From a bacterium (GTDB lineage Bacteria > Verrucomicrobiota > Verrucomicrobiia > Limisphaerales > J093): DNA of 44,941 nucleotides. This document shows positions 32,664 through 43,000 of the stretch, piece by piece. Where the stretch lies: assembly GCA_021823625.1 (NCBI GenBank), contig JAKANS010000024.1, forward strand, positions 1 to 44,941. Direction: 5' to 3'. A model generated the notes under the pieces. It was given only the letters and a program-made list of their open reading frames with translations. It was not told the DNA's origin and searched no databases. The first letter of the stretch is position 1. Each line of letters begins with the position of its first letter. The translations under genes were made by a program, and so were the position numbers.

Positions 32664-35384
32664 ATGAAATCGATTCAACTCAGCCTCTGCCTGCTCAGTC
32701 TGGCCACTGTGGTTCAGGCCGGCGTCCTGCTGAATGAAGACTTCAGCTATCCCGACGGCTCGCTCACCGATGTCTCGGCCGGCAGGTGGGTGAACCACAG
32801 CGGCACGGCCGGCCAGGTGATTATCGCCTCGGGCGCAATCACGCTGACCCAATCGCAATCCGAAGATTTGAATGCCACGCTCGGAGGCGGGCCGTATGCG
32901 AAGGACAGCGCCACCGTGCTCTACACAGCGTTCAAGGCGACCTTCACCGCCCTCCCCAGCAGCACTGGCACGTACTTCGCCCATTTCAAAAACGCCACTA
33001 CCGGGTACAACGCCAAGATTTTTGCCACCGCCGCCGGCGCTGAGACCGGCAAGTTCCGGCTCGGCATTTCCAAGGGTGCCAACACGGCCACACCGCTGGA
33101 AACCGATCTCTCGCTCGGCACTACCTACACCGTCGTGGTGCGGTACGAAATCGATACCCAGGCAACCACGCTTTGGGTCGATCCCGCTTCCGAAGCCGAT
33201 CCCGGCGTGAACGCCACCGACACCGCGACGGCCAACGACATCGTCGCCTTTGCGTTCCGAGAGGCATCTGGCATGGGGACGTTGGTGGTGGATGATCTGC
33301 GGGTGGCCACCAGTTTCGAGGAGCTTTTCGAGGCCGTCCCTGACGAGCCAGCCATCACCAAACAGCCGCAAAGCCTGACGGTGGCTGCGGGCACCAAGGC
33401 CGTGTTTACCGTCGTCGCCATTGGCGCGGAGCCGCTGGGCTACCAATGGCTGCACGCGCTCACGAACTTGCCGAGCGCGACCGGTGCCACGCTGACGCTA
33501 GACAGTGTGACCGACGCCGACGCCGGACCGTACCGCGTCATCGTCAGCAACAGCTTTGGTTCAGCCACCAGTGATGAAGCCATCCTGACCGTGACCAACC
33601 CGCCCCCCGCCGGCGTGGTGACGAACATCGCTTACCTGCGCTCCTTGGTGGACCCGGTGAATTTCGGTCTCACCGACACCAACACACTCTTCACCGTCGA
33701 AGGCATCGTCACGACGTGGACCAACCTCACGAGCGCGACCGGCGGCCTGTTTTACCTTCAGGACGACACCGGCGGGATCGCGGTGTTTCACAACCACGTG
33801 GCCGGTATCGTTCCGCCTGCCGGCGCCAGGGTCCGGGTGACGGGACCGCTCTCGCAATACAACGGTTTGCTGGAGCTTTATCCCGACGCCGACCAGGCCC
33901 AGCACGAAGTCACCACGCTCAGCACCGGCAATGCGCTGCCCGCGCCCCGCGCCACCAGCCCGACCGAACTGGCCGCCCTGACCGCCACCGAGTTGGAGGC
34001 CAACTGGGAAGGCCGCCTCTTGACCTTCACGAACCTGACGCTGCCGCCTGACGTGGCCACCTTTCCCGCTGGCAAAACCGTCACCGTCACCGACGAAGGC
34101 GGGTTTCCGTTCGCTCTGTTCGTGAACAAATACACGGACATCGGCGGCCAGGCGGTCCCCACTGGACCGTTCGCCGTCGTGGGTGCCTTGTCGCAGTTCG
34201 ACAACAGCGACCCGCGCGATTCCGGCTACCAGATTCTGCCGTCGCGGTTCGCCGACATCCTCACCGCCACCAAGGCGCCCACCGTGCGGTTCACAAACGT
34301 GGTGGAAAATCTCGTCCGCCCTGGCGACCTGCCGACGAATACCTTCACCGAGATGGGTCTGCGGCCGGGAGAAAAACTGACGATTCAAATCGCCGTCACC
34401 GATCCGCTGGGCGGGAGCGTCACCGTTCAACCAGACCAGGCCGGCCTGCCCGCATCGGCGCAATGGGATTTCGCGACCACCAGCGGCGCGAGCGTCGAAG
34501 GCACGTTCAGCTTTAACCCGACCGCCGCCGAGGCCGGCCAGTTGTACGGGGTGACATTGCTGGCTTGGAACGCCGGCGCCACGAACACCACGACTTGGCA
34601 AATCTACGTCCCGACCGCCGCGGAACAGCAGGTCGCCGTCACGGAGTACCTGGCGAACCCGAGCACCGACACCGCCGCGCCGCAGTTCAACCCGCTGCAC
34701 CGCGACCCGCCCAGCGACAATCCCAGCCAGCACGACGAATACTTGGAGATAGCCAATCTGAGCAGCACCGACCTTGACCTCGCCGGCTGGACCATCGCCG
34801 ACGCCGTGCAAGTGCGGCACAAGTTCTACGATTCGTTCGCGCTCGGCTCCAAGAACGCCATCATCGTCTATGGCGGCCCGCTCAACGGAATGCTGCCCAA
34901 CCTGGATGTCCTTTCGATCCCGGCGAGCGAAAGCAGCGCTGGCCTGGCGTTGAACAACACCGGCGACACCGTCATCGTCCGCAACGCGCTCGGTGGCATT
35001 GTCGAACGCGTGGTCTATTCCTCGGCGATGGTCAGCAGCAGCGGTTCGATGACGCGCTATCCGACGATCGACAGCGGCTTCGTGGCGCAGACAAGCGTTG
35101 GGACTCCTCCGGTCACGCCGGGCCGGCGATACGATGGCAAGCGGTGGAGCGAACCGCCCACAATTCCCCCGACCGACATCGGCACGGTGAGCATTGCGCT
35201 GAACGCGAACGCCTCAGTGACCCTGTCTTGGAATGCCGAAGCCGGCCAAACCTACAGCGTAACCACGGCACCGGCGCTCAGCGGACCTTGGACTTCGGTC
35301 GCCACCGGCCTGACTCAAGGCACCTTCACCGAACCGGTCAGCGTCGGCACAGCCGCGCGCTTCTACCGCGTCAGTTCGCCGTAA
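32664..35384 (+). CDS. Secreted multidomain protein: LamG-like, Ig-like, OB-like and lamin-tail domains
   Basis: A 906-aa secreted protein with a signal peptide (MKSIQLSLCLLSLATVVQAG). In order: an N-terminal beta-sandwich-like region to about 215 (VLLNEDFSYPDGSL), an Ig-like domain (TKQPQSLTVAAGTKAVFTV, YRVIVSNSFGS), an OB-like region (FTVEGIVTTWTN, FYLQDDTGGIAVF), and later a lamin-tail domain (VTEYLANPSTD, DEYLEIANLSSTDLDLAGW). The C-terminus (SVTLSWNAEAGQTYSVTTAP, then RFYRVSSP) is the repeat that often ends such verrucomicrobial proteins. A good Shine-Dalgarno, AAGGAG at 32651-32656, fixes the start. No enzyme motif was found; a surface or adhesion role is likely. Confidence 0.82.
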   Translation: MKSIQLSLCLLSLATVVQAGVLLNEDFSYPDGSLTDVSAGRWVNHSGTAGQVIIASGAITLTQSQSEDLNATLGGGPYAKDSATVLYTAFKATFTALPSSTGTYFAHFKNATTGYNAKIFATAAGAETGKFRLGISKGANTATPLETDLSLGTTYTVVVRYEIDTQATTLWVDPASEADPGVNATDTATANDIVAFAFREASGMGTLVVDDLRVATSFEELFEAVPDEPAITKQPQSLTVAAGTKAVFTVVAIGAEPLGYQWLHALTNLPSATGATLTLDSVTDADAGPYRVIVSNSFGSATSDEAILTVTNPPPAGVVTNIAYLRSLVDPVNFGLTDTNTLFTVEGIVTTWTNLTSATGGLFYLQDDTGGIAVFHNHVAGIVPPAGARVRVTGPLSQYNGLLELYPDADQAQHEVTTLSTGNALPAPRATSPTELAALTATELEANWEGRLLTFTNLTLPPDVATFPAGKTVTVTDEGGFPFALFVNKYTDIGGQAVPTGPFAVVGALSQFDNSDPRDSGYQILPSRFADILTATKAPTVRFTNVVENLVRPGDLPTNTFTEMGLRPGEKLTIQIAVTDPLGGSVTVQPDQAGLPASAQWDFATTSGASVEGTFSFNPTAAEAGQLYGVTLLAWNAGATNTTTWQIYVPTAAEQQVAVTEYLANPSTDTAAPQFNPLHRDPPSDNPSQHDEYLEIANLSSTDLDLAGWTIADAVQVRHKFYDSFALGSKNAIIVYGGPLNGMLPNLDVLSIPASESSAGLALNNTGDTVIVRNALGGIVERVVYSSAMVSSSGSMTRYPTIDSGFVAQTSVGTPPVTPGRRYDGKRWSEPPTIPPTDIGTVSIALNANASVTLSWNAEAGQTYSVTTAPALSGPWTSVATGLTQGTFTEPVSVGTAARFYRVSSP

Positions 35385-35419
35385 GTCGCGATTGGGCGCC
35401 GCGTGCGCGCGGTCCAGGC

Positions 35420-38383
35420 TCAGGCGGGCAATAGGTAAAGGTGGGCGTGGCCCCAAGCCGCCTCGGCGCGGAACTTAAGTTGGCCCGCCTCGACCGTGGC
35501 GGCGATGGGTTGGCCCACCGATCCGAGTCGCGAGCCTTGCGTGAACAACCGGCCACCGGCGACGCCTTCAGGCAACGGGATGGTCACGTTCGCCGAGCCG
35601 TTGACCCACAACTCCATGACCGCGCCGCCTGGTACGCGCCGGCTTTCCAGGACCGGCGCCCAGGCGAGGTGTGCCAGCGGCGCGTCGGCAAAGATGTGTT
35701 CGCGGCCGTCGAGCCGGATGCGGTCGCAATTGTGACCGCTGAAGGCGATCAAGCGCTGGGCGGCATCGAGCCGGAACCCGACAATCAACGAGCCTTTGAA
35801 GTCCACCGCGTGGCCGTTGACGCGGAAGTCCTGCAGTTCAAGCGCGTCAGGCGACAGCGGGTTGGCAGCCAGCACTGCCTCGTCCTGCTTGGGATCGCGA
35901 TGAAATCCACCCGGCCAGCTCTCGACGTAAGAGCGAAAATGTGCCGCGACGACCGTCGTGCCGTTCGGGAAGCGCGTCGCGAGGTAAGGCGATTCGCGCG
36001 AAACCAACGACGGATTGTCCGCGCCCGGGTAGGCACCCAGCGCCTTGAGGATTTCGAACCACGTCCGCACTTCGTAACCAAGCGAGGCCGCCTGATCGTC
36101 GCGCGGCCGAAAGCCGAGGAATGTGGCTGAACCTTCGCCGACGCGGTAGTGCAGTCCTGCTGTTTGGCCCGCGACGCGCGCGACCACCTCCGTTCCCGCG
36201 GCCGGCTCGACCGGGTAAATCCGGTCCACCAGGAAATCGGTCAGGATCGTCTGGGGCGGCACGGCTTTCAGCGTGGCCTCGAAGCTGACGATTTCGCCGG
36301 CGGCCACGTTGCCTTCCTGGGTAAATCGCAAATTGGCCACGCCGCACAGCCGCTGCCAGCGTTCGAGCACGGGCGCGCCCGCCAGGTCGAGTCGCGGCGG
36401 CGGGCCGGACCAGACGAGCTTCCCGCCTTTGGCGACAAAGTCTTCGAGGAAGGGCAGCAAGCCGGCCGGAGGCAAGGGCTCGAACAGCGCGGCGACGGTG
36501 TTGAATCGTCGGCCCGCCATCTCAATCCAGCCGTCATCCGCGACGCGACCGTGCCGGAGCAGTTGCTCGGCGGTCACGTAGTTTGCGTAGCCGTACTGGA
36601 CCATCCACGAGCCGAAGCGCTCTTCGCTCGCGACCAGGCCCAGCGGGTAAAGCATCAGCACTTCGACATCGCGGTGCTGGCAGTCCTCGATGGCCTGGAA
36701 CCACGGGCTGGCCGCGGCGCCGAAGGCGTCCTGCAACGCTTGGTGCCGGTGCAGCGCGGGGCCGGGCATGCCCCAGGCGGCCGCGTAGGCGTTCGGCCAT
36801 TTGTTCAGGATGCCGGTCGAGCAGGCCAGCGCGAGGCCGTAGTAGTCGCGATCCGCCCAGCCGCCTTCGGCGTGGTCGTTGCCGCCGCCGGTGAGAAAGG
36901 CGTTCCAGCGGAAGTAATCGCTGCACGCCGCCGCCGCTTGCTGGACGGTGTTCGACCACTCGAAGTCCGACGTGTATTCGTACTGGCGCGGGGCCAGCGG
37001 GAGGTTGCCGGTGCGCCAGGAATCGATGGTTGGGCTTTGCGCCCAGGTGGCGTGCGCGCGCGCTTCCAAGTCGTGCCCGTAAAGCTTCTCCGCGTGTTCC
37101 TTCGCCTGCGCGAACAGGTCGATGACGGTTTTGTCGAGCAAGTCGTAATACCGGCGACGCAGGAGAAAGGTGCGTTGGATGTCGTCCGGACTGCCGCCAA
37201 AAACGTGTTGTGCGCGCAGCCGGGCGTCGAGGCCGGTCAAAAAGCTGTGCTGGCCGTAACAGAAATAGACGAAGTGTTTTTCAAAGTCGGCGAATTCTGC
37301 GCCGTAAAGCTCGGCGAAACGGCGAGCCATGTTTGCCGTCAGGTACCGAAGCGTAAACTGGCCTTCGTCGTGGTGATCGAAGTACGACCAGTCCTGTTGG
37401 ATGTGCATTTCGTCGGCGTAAAGGCCGTTCAGCGGCACGCCGGCTTGATGGTAGCGATCCACCAGGCCTTGCAGAAACGGCAGCGCCTTCGGACTGAAGT
37501 AATCGAGTTCCGGCGTGGCGTAGCTGACCACAATCAGAACGCGGTCCTTTGGGCCGATGTCGGTCTCGCCGCTGCCCCGGATGGTGAGTCGTCGCATCCG
37601 GGTGCGGGGATTTTCCGGCTCCGCGGCTTCGAGCTCGACCGGTTGCTTGAGTTCGACGATCTCGCCTGGCTCGACTGCGTAAAAGCTCGTGCGGCCGACC
37701 CGGCGTTCGCGGAACGCGAAGGCACGAATGCCCAGCCGTTTCAGTTCGATGGTGCCTTTGTTGTTCGTCCAGCGCAGATGTTCCCAGAGCGACAGCGTGA
37801 AGCGCCCGGTGCGCGGATCGCGCCAGCCTTCGCGGTACTGGACCCACTGACCGGATTCGCCGGTGGCCCGGACATAACCGGAGCCGACTTCGAGCGGGCT
37901 GAGCAGGCTGAGTTCGAGACCGAGGCCGTAGGCTTTGAGCGTTTCGCTGATCCGCCGGACGCGATCGATGTACGCGTCCATGTCGGGCATGAGACGCCGC
38001 GGCTGGCCGCCCTGGCCGGCGCGGTATTGCGACCAGAATTCGTCGAAGGCGAGGATGATCGTGCGGGCGCCGCCGGCGCGTTGTTGCTCACAGAGCTTGC
38101 GCAACGTCGTCTTGTTCGGCGTCGCGCTGAGGCTCAAATCGACTTCCTTGTCCGGATCGGTGAGGTCTTCAAGCTGCTGGTCACTGACCAGAATGATCGC
38201 CCCTTTGGGCAACTGGAACTGCCACTGCGCCGGAAAGGTCAGCACCGGGTCGGGCGGCGCAGCAGCCACGTCGGCCGCAGCGCCCCGGCGGGTCAGCGCC
38301 CCAGCCACGTTGACCGTGATGCCGAGTTCGGCCAACCGCCGGGCAAAACGTCGGCGGGACATACCGTGATGAGCGGACAGCAT
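35420..38383 (-). CDS. Putative glycoside hydrolase of unassigned family (GH42-like layout)
   Basis: A 987-aa protein that I cannot place in a named family. The front half looks like a TIM barrel, with acidic loop residues in IILAFDEFWSQYRAG and GLYADEMHIQQDWSYFDHH. The middle has a class-I-amidotransferase-like segment, FLEDFVAKGGKLVWSGPPPRL, as seen in the trimerisation domain of GH42-type enzymes, and the end is a beta-rich region. The N-terminal SRRRFARRLAELG has twin arginines but only a weak hydrophobic stretch, so export is uncertain. The start may also be at 38362. It is upstream of the SGNH gene by 30 bp, and together with GH116 suggests a small glycan-degradation locus. Confidence 0.6.
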   Translation of the reverse strand: MLSAHHGMSRRRFARRLAELGITVNVAGALTRRGAAADVAAAPPDPVLTFPAQWQFQLPKGAIILVSDQQLEDLTDPDKEVDLSLSATPNKTTLRKLCEQQRAGGARTIILAFDEFWSQYRAGQGGQPRRLMPDMDAYIDRVRRISETLKAYGLGLELSLLSPLEVGSGYVRATGESGQWVQYREGWRDPRTGRFTLSLWEHLRWTNNKGTIELKRLGIRAFAFRERRVGRTSFYAVEPGEIVELKQPVELEAAEPENPRTRMRRLTIRGSGETDIGPKDRVLIVVSYATPELDYFSPKALPFLQGLVDRYHQAGVPLNGLYADEMHIQQDWSYFDHHDEGQFTLRYLTANMARRFAELYGAEFADFEKHFVYFCYGQHSFLTGLDARLRAQHVFGGSPDDIQRTFLLRRRYYDLLDKTVIDLFAQAKEHAEKLYGHDLEARAHATWAQSPTIDSWRTGNLPLAPRQYEYTSDFEWSNTVQQAAAACSDYFRWNAFLTGGGNDHAEGGWADRDYYGLALACSTGILNKWPNAYAAAWGMPGPALHRHQALQDAFGAAASPWFQAIEDCQHRDVEVLMLYPLGLVASEERFGSWMVQYGYANYVTAEQLLRHGRVADDGWIEMAGRRFNTVAALFEPLPPAGLLPFLEDFVAKGGKLVWSGPPPRLDLAGAPVLERWQRLCGVANLRFTQEGNVAAGEIVSFEATLKAVPPQTILTDFLVDRIYPVEPAAGTEVVARVAGQTAGLHYRVGEGSATFLGFRPRDDQAASLGYEVRTWFEILKALGAYPGADNPSLVSRESPYLATRFPNGTTVVAAHFRSYVESWPGGFHRDPKQDEAVLAANPLSPDALELQDFRVNGHAVDFKGSLIVGFRLDAAQRLIAFSGHNCDRIRLDGREHIFADAPLAHLAWAPVLESRRVPGGAVMELWVNGSANVTIPLPEGVAGGRLFTQGSRLGSVGQPIAATVEAGQLKFRAEAAWGHAHLYLLPA

Positions 38384-38413
38384 GGCGATGGGGGTTGGTT
38401 GGCGGTCTGGCGT

Positions 38414-39739
38414 TTATTGCGACTGCGCGGCGATCTTGATTGTGTGCGTGACCGGCACGACTGTCGCGGCCAGGGCATCGACGTACGCCTGACGCGCCTT
38501 TTCGGTCAGAGCGACGGTCGCTTCCATGTCCGCCCGGCCTTCATCGCCGTGGAAGAGCATCTTGATCTGGCGGGTCTCGTAAGCCTCCTTGGCGGCGACC
38601 GCCTCATCCACTTTGTTGAAGGCGGCGGTGAACGGATTGATGACGTAGTCTTCCGCCAGGTTGACGCCTTTGGCCAGTTGTTCGCGCGTGTAAGTGCGGT
38701 AGCCGTCGCCCCAAGTAACCATGTAGCGCGGGGCGGTGGCGTTGGTGACCACCAGGACGAAGCGGTTCAATTCCGCATTGAACGGCACCAGCGTCATGCC
38801 CGAGCGGATGGTGTTGTCCTTGTTAATCTCGCCGCTGGCGCAGAACGGATAGCGATGGCTGGTCACCTTCACGATGTCGTCGGTGAATCCGAGCACCTCA
38901 TGGCCCGGTGTGGCCGTGGCTTTGAGCGCCTGGAGATCCACCGTGACCGTGCCGATCTGACCGTCAAGGCCCAGGGCTTTCAGGAACGTATAGGCCATGA
39001 CGAGATGGCCCGCCCAGTCGGGATGTACGCCGTCCTTGCCGGCCAGGTGGTAAACGTCGCCGTAGCGCTGGGTCGCGAAAAACATCGCCTTGTACATCGG
39101 CCAGAAAACGTCCGCGAAGCCCACGCCATCGGCGGTGGCGATCTCGATGTCGATGTTCCGCAGTTCGCACAGGTTGAGGTTCATGTCCTCCGATTTGGCC
39201 TTGGACCACGGCACCGCGGGGCCGACGCAGCCCGGCGAACCGAGGATGACCCGCGCACCGGCGTTGGTGAACGCGCGCACGAGGGTCTCCATGGCTTCGC
39301 GGTAGCGCTGGCCGATGGCGGGTTCGTAAGCGCGGTAGCCGTGGTCGTTCATGCCGTAACAAGTCGTGGCGAGCGTGGGTTTGAAGCGCAGCACGTCGTT
39401 GGTCATCCGGGCGATGAAGCCGGGCCCGGTCTCGCCGCCCCACCCAAACTGGCGGGTGGTGACCTTCAACTGCGGCACGCACACGGTGAGGTAGGTCTCC
39501 AAGATGCGGGAGTACATCTTCTGTTCCGTGATCGAGTCGCCACAGATCGCGACCCGGTCATTTTCTTTGAGCTGGAGGCCGGCCGGGGCGGCGGCCTTGC
39601 GCGGGGCAAACTTTTGAAAGAACGGATGATCGGGTTTGGTTTCGTAAGCGGGCTCGGCGGCGGGCAGCCGGCTGACGAAACTGAGCAGCAACGCGATGCA
39701 CCCGGCGGTGCGGGCGACGGACCGAAGCGAGAAGTTCAT
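38414..39739 (-). CDS. Secreted SGNH/GDSL hydrolase (carbohydrate esterase-like)
   Basis: A 441-aa esterase with a signal peptide ending near LPAAEPAYE. The SGNH blocks are visible: I ICGDSITE (catalytic Ser), II GWGGETG (Gly), III YGMND (Asn), and V DGVHPDWAGH (Asp and His). A further C-terminal region follows block V. It is transcribed towards the putative glycoside hydrolase, in the opposite direction to GH116, and probably removes acyl groups from a polysaccharide or glycolipid. Specific substrate unknown. Confidence 0.88.
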   Translation of the reverse strand: MNFSLRSVARTAGCIALLLSFVSRLPAAEPAYETKPDHPFFQKFAPRKAAAPAGLQLKENDRVAICGDSITEQKMYSRILETYLTVCVPQLKVTTRQFGWGGETGPGFIARMTNDVLRFKPTLATTCYGMNDHGYRAYEPAIGQRYREAMETLVRAFTNAGARVILGSPGCVGPAVPWSKAKSEDMNLNLCELRNIDIEIATADGVGFADVFWPMYKAMFFATQRYGDVYHLAGKDGVHPDWAGHLVMAYTFLKALGLDGQIGTVTVDLQALKATATPGHEVLGFTDDIVKVTSHRYPFCASGEINKDNTIRSGMTLVPFNAELNRFVLVVTNATAPRYMVTWGDGYRTYTREQLAKGVNLAEDYVINPFTAAFNKVDEAVAAKEAYETRQIKMLFHGDEGRADMEATVALTEKARQAYVDALAATVVPVTHTIKIAAQSQ

Positions 39740-39778
39740 GGCCGAAGTGTCCCGACGCCGCCGCGGTCGCGTCAAGCG

Positions 39779-39801
39779 GCGAGTGCGAGTGCGAGTGCGA
39801 G
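39779..39801. repeat. GCGAGT hexamer microrepeat
   Basis: About 3.8 copies of GCGAGT, lying just left of the MITE and upstream of the SGNH gene. Simple tandem repeat with no gene. Confidence 0.6.
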
Positions 39802-39808
39802 CCCACGC

Positions 39809-39940
39809 GGGCGCATCTCAGTTTCTTGCACACCCTCCGTTTTCCGAGGGAATTCACATGATTTCACCCAGAGATCCCAAGGCAAATCTCCGGTTTTCCT
39901 CGGAATTCCCACCGGAGTTGCAAGAAAGTGAGATGCGCCC
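39809..39940. mobile_element. 132-bp MITE with 22-bp terminal inverted repeats and 9-bp target duplication
   Basis: The ends are 39809-39830 (GGGCGCATCTCAG...) and 39919-39940 (...GTGAGATGCGCCC), reverse complements at 21 of 22 positions. The element is flanked on both sides by the perfect 9-bp direct repeat AGCCCACGC (39800-39808 and 39941-39949), a target-site duplication. The inside has no gene and a second, imperfect palindromic layer (TTCCGAGG near both arms). It is therefore a non-autonomous insertion. It occupies much of the 310-bp gap between divergent SGNH (39739) and GH116 (40050), so it may alter their promoters. Nothing else is visible in that gap. Confidence 0.85.
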
Positions 39941-40049
39941 AGCCCACGCTAGGTCTCTGCTTGCGGCGGGCTCTGCAATCGGCGGAATCGTGAATTTCTT
40001 GGCCTTGCGGCTTGGCACCGCGGCGGCGGTTTTGTACAAAGTCGCGCAC

Positions 40050-43000
40050 ATGCACGACCACAACCAGCCGGCCGCCGCCGGCGGCAGCCAGCCTGGGACC
40101 GCGACTTCGCGTCGCGATTTCTTGCGGCTCAGCGCCTTAACCGCGGCGAGCGTTGCGATGCTACGCCTCCCCGCGATGGCGGGGCCGTTTACGCGCGCGG
40201 ATTTCGAGAAGCTCGTGCCTGCCGACAAAAAACTCAGCGAGACCTGGGTGAAATCGCTTTTCGCCCGCGGCTCGCGGACGGTTTACCGTGGCACGGAACT
40301 CGAAAAAATCGGGATGCCGATCGGCGGCATCTGCGCCGGGCAGGTGTATCTGGGCGGCGATGGCAAGCTCTGGCACTGGGACATCTTCAACCGTTACGTC
40401 GGCACCGGCGCGGAGCATTACGCGAAACCGCTCCTGCCCAGTTCGCCGCTGGACCAAGGCTTCGCTGTGAAGGTCACGGCCGCCGGCCGGACCTGGCTGA
40501 AGCCATTGGATCGCTCGGGCTGGCCGGACATCGCGTTCACGGGCGAGTACCCGATCGGCTACATCGAGTACCGCGATCCCAATTGTCCGGTGCGGGTCAA
40601 GTTGGAGGCGTTCTCGCCGTTCATTCCACTTAACACCGACGACTCTTCGCTGCCCGCGACAGTGATGCAGTTCACGGTCACGAATGGGGGCGATAGCGCC
40701 GCCGCGGTGGAGGTCGGTGGCTGGCTGGAGAACGCCGTCTGCCGTTACAGCGCGGAAACGCGCGCCGTCATTCGCCAGAACCGCACGCGCCATCAACCCG
40801 GAGCGCTGGTGCTCGAATACAGCGCAGTGGAACCGCCGCCCAGTGACGCGCCGAAGCGACCGGACATCCTTTTCGATGATTTCGAAGGCGAGGCTTACGA
40901 TGGTTGGACCACTACTGGAGCCGCGTTCGGCAAAGGCCCGGTCGCGCAGAGCCAGGTGCCGGATTACCAAGGCAACCTGGGCATGCACGGCGAACGCGCC
41001 GTCAATTCCCACGCCGCGGCGCCCGGCAACGATGTGGGTGCGCGGGACGCCCAGACCGGCACGCTCACGAGCCGGCCGTTCACGATTGAGCGCAACTACG
41101 TCAATTTCCTCATCGGTGGCGGCGCGCACGCGGGTCGAACGTGTTTGAACCTGCTCGTGGACGACCAGGTCGTTGCCTCGGCCACCAGTGCCAATGATAA
41201 TCGCCTCCAGGCAAAAGGCTGGGACGTGCGGCGCTGGCAGGGCAAGACCGCGCGACTCCAAGCCGTGGATAACGAAAAGGGCGGCTGGGGAAACATCGGC
41301 GTGGACGACCTCGTGTTCAGCGATTCACCGCATCGGCCGGTCGGTCCATTGGCGGAAGAGCCGGACTTCGGCACGATGGCGCTGGCGTTGTTGGGCGAAG
41401 ACTCCCCAGCCGACTCTGCCTGCGCCACCGTGCCGGGAAGCACGATTCCCGCAGATGTGTTCACAAAATCCGTGAGCACCGACGCGACCACAGCCGCGCG
41501 GCCCGCCGGGGAAAAGCTGGTCGGTTCGCTGATCCGCAAGCTCACGCTCGGCCCCGGCGAATCGCAGGTCGTGACGTTTGTCATCGCCTGGCATTTTCCG
41601 AACTTGAAAAGGGACCGGCTTCCGCCCGGCCGGTATTACGCGACGCGGTTCGACTCGGCGCCGGCGGTGGCGGTTTACGTCGCGAAGGAGTTCGCGCGGC
41701 TCAGCGACCACACCCGGCTGTGGCACGATACCTGGTACGACTCCACGCTCCCGTACTGGTTTCTCGATCGGACGTTTCTGAACACCTCGATCCTCGCCAC
41801 GTCCACCTGCCACCGGTTCGGCACCGGCCGGTTTTGGGGGTGGGAAGGCGTGGGCTGCTGTCACGGCACTTGCGGGCATGTCTGGCAATACGCACACGCG
41901 GTGGCGCGGCTGTTCCCCAAACTGGAACGGATCACGCGCGAGCACGTGGACTTCGGCTTCGCTCAGCAGCCGAATGGCGCGATCTTTTTCCGCGGCGAGT
42001 TCAACGACATTCCGGCCATCGACGCCCAGGCCGGCACGATCTTGCGCGCGCTGCGCGAGCATCAAATGTCGGCCGACGACGCGTTCCTGAAACGGAACTG
42101 GCCGCAAATTCGCCGGGCAATCGAGTGGCTTATCGCCAAGGACGAGAACGGCGACGGGTTCATCGAAGGCAACCAACACAATACGCTCGACACGGATTGG
42201 TTTGGCCCGGTGGCGTGGCTCAGCGGGCTTTATCACGCCGCGTTGCGGGCGGGCGAAGCGATGGCGGACGAATTGGGCGACCACGAGTTCGCGCAGAAGT
42301 GCCACACCATTTTCGATGCCGGATCGCGAAACCTTGTCGGGAAGTTGTTTGCAGGCGAGTACTTCATAAACAAGCCGGACCCGAAGCATCTCGACGCGAT
42401 CAACTCTGGAACGGGCTGCGAGATTGATCAGGTAATGGGCCAGAGCTGGGCCTGGCAGGTCGGGCTGGGCCGCATCCTGCCCGAGAAGGAAACCGTGTCG
42501 GCGCTGAAATCGCTCTGGCGATACAACTTCACGCCCGACGTCGGCCCGTACCGCGAGGCCTACAAAGCCGGCCGCTGGTACGCGATGGCCGGAGAGGCGG
42601 GCTTGCTCATGTGTACCTTCCCGCGTGCGGACTGGGACTGCACGCAGGCCAAGGGCAAAGGCGCAGATTGGGCGGCTGGTTACTTCAACGAGTGCATGAA
42701 TGGCTTCGAGTATCAAGCCGCCGGCCACATGATCTGGGAGGGGTTGCTCCAGGAAGGTCTGGCCGTGACGCGTGCAGTGCATGACCGCTATCACCCGACA
42801 CGGCGAAACCCGTGGAACGAGGTCGAATGCGGGGATCATTACGCGCGCAGCATGGCCAGCTATGGCGTTTACCTGGCCGCGTGCGGCTTCGAGTACCACG
42901 GGCCAAAAGGGCATCTCGGCTTCGCGCCGCGGCTCACGCCGGAGGACTTCCAATGCGCATTCACGACCGCAGAAGGGTGGGGCACGTTCACGCAAAAAGA

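Noticed and set aside
36149..39931. Very long plus-strand open frame of about 1260 codons opposite the putative glycoside hydrolase and SGNH genes
   Set aside because: It is antisense to two genes with clear motifs, is rich in Arg/Ala/Gly, and has no family motif. High GC keeps the opposite frame open.
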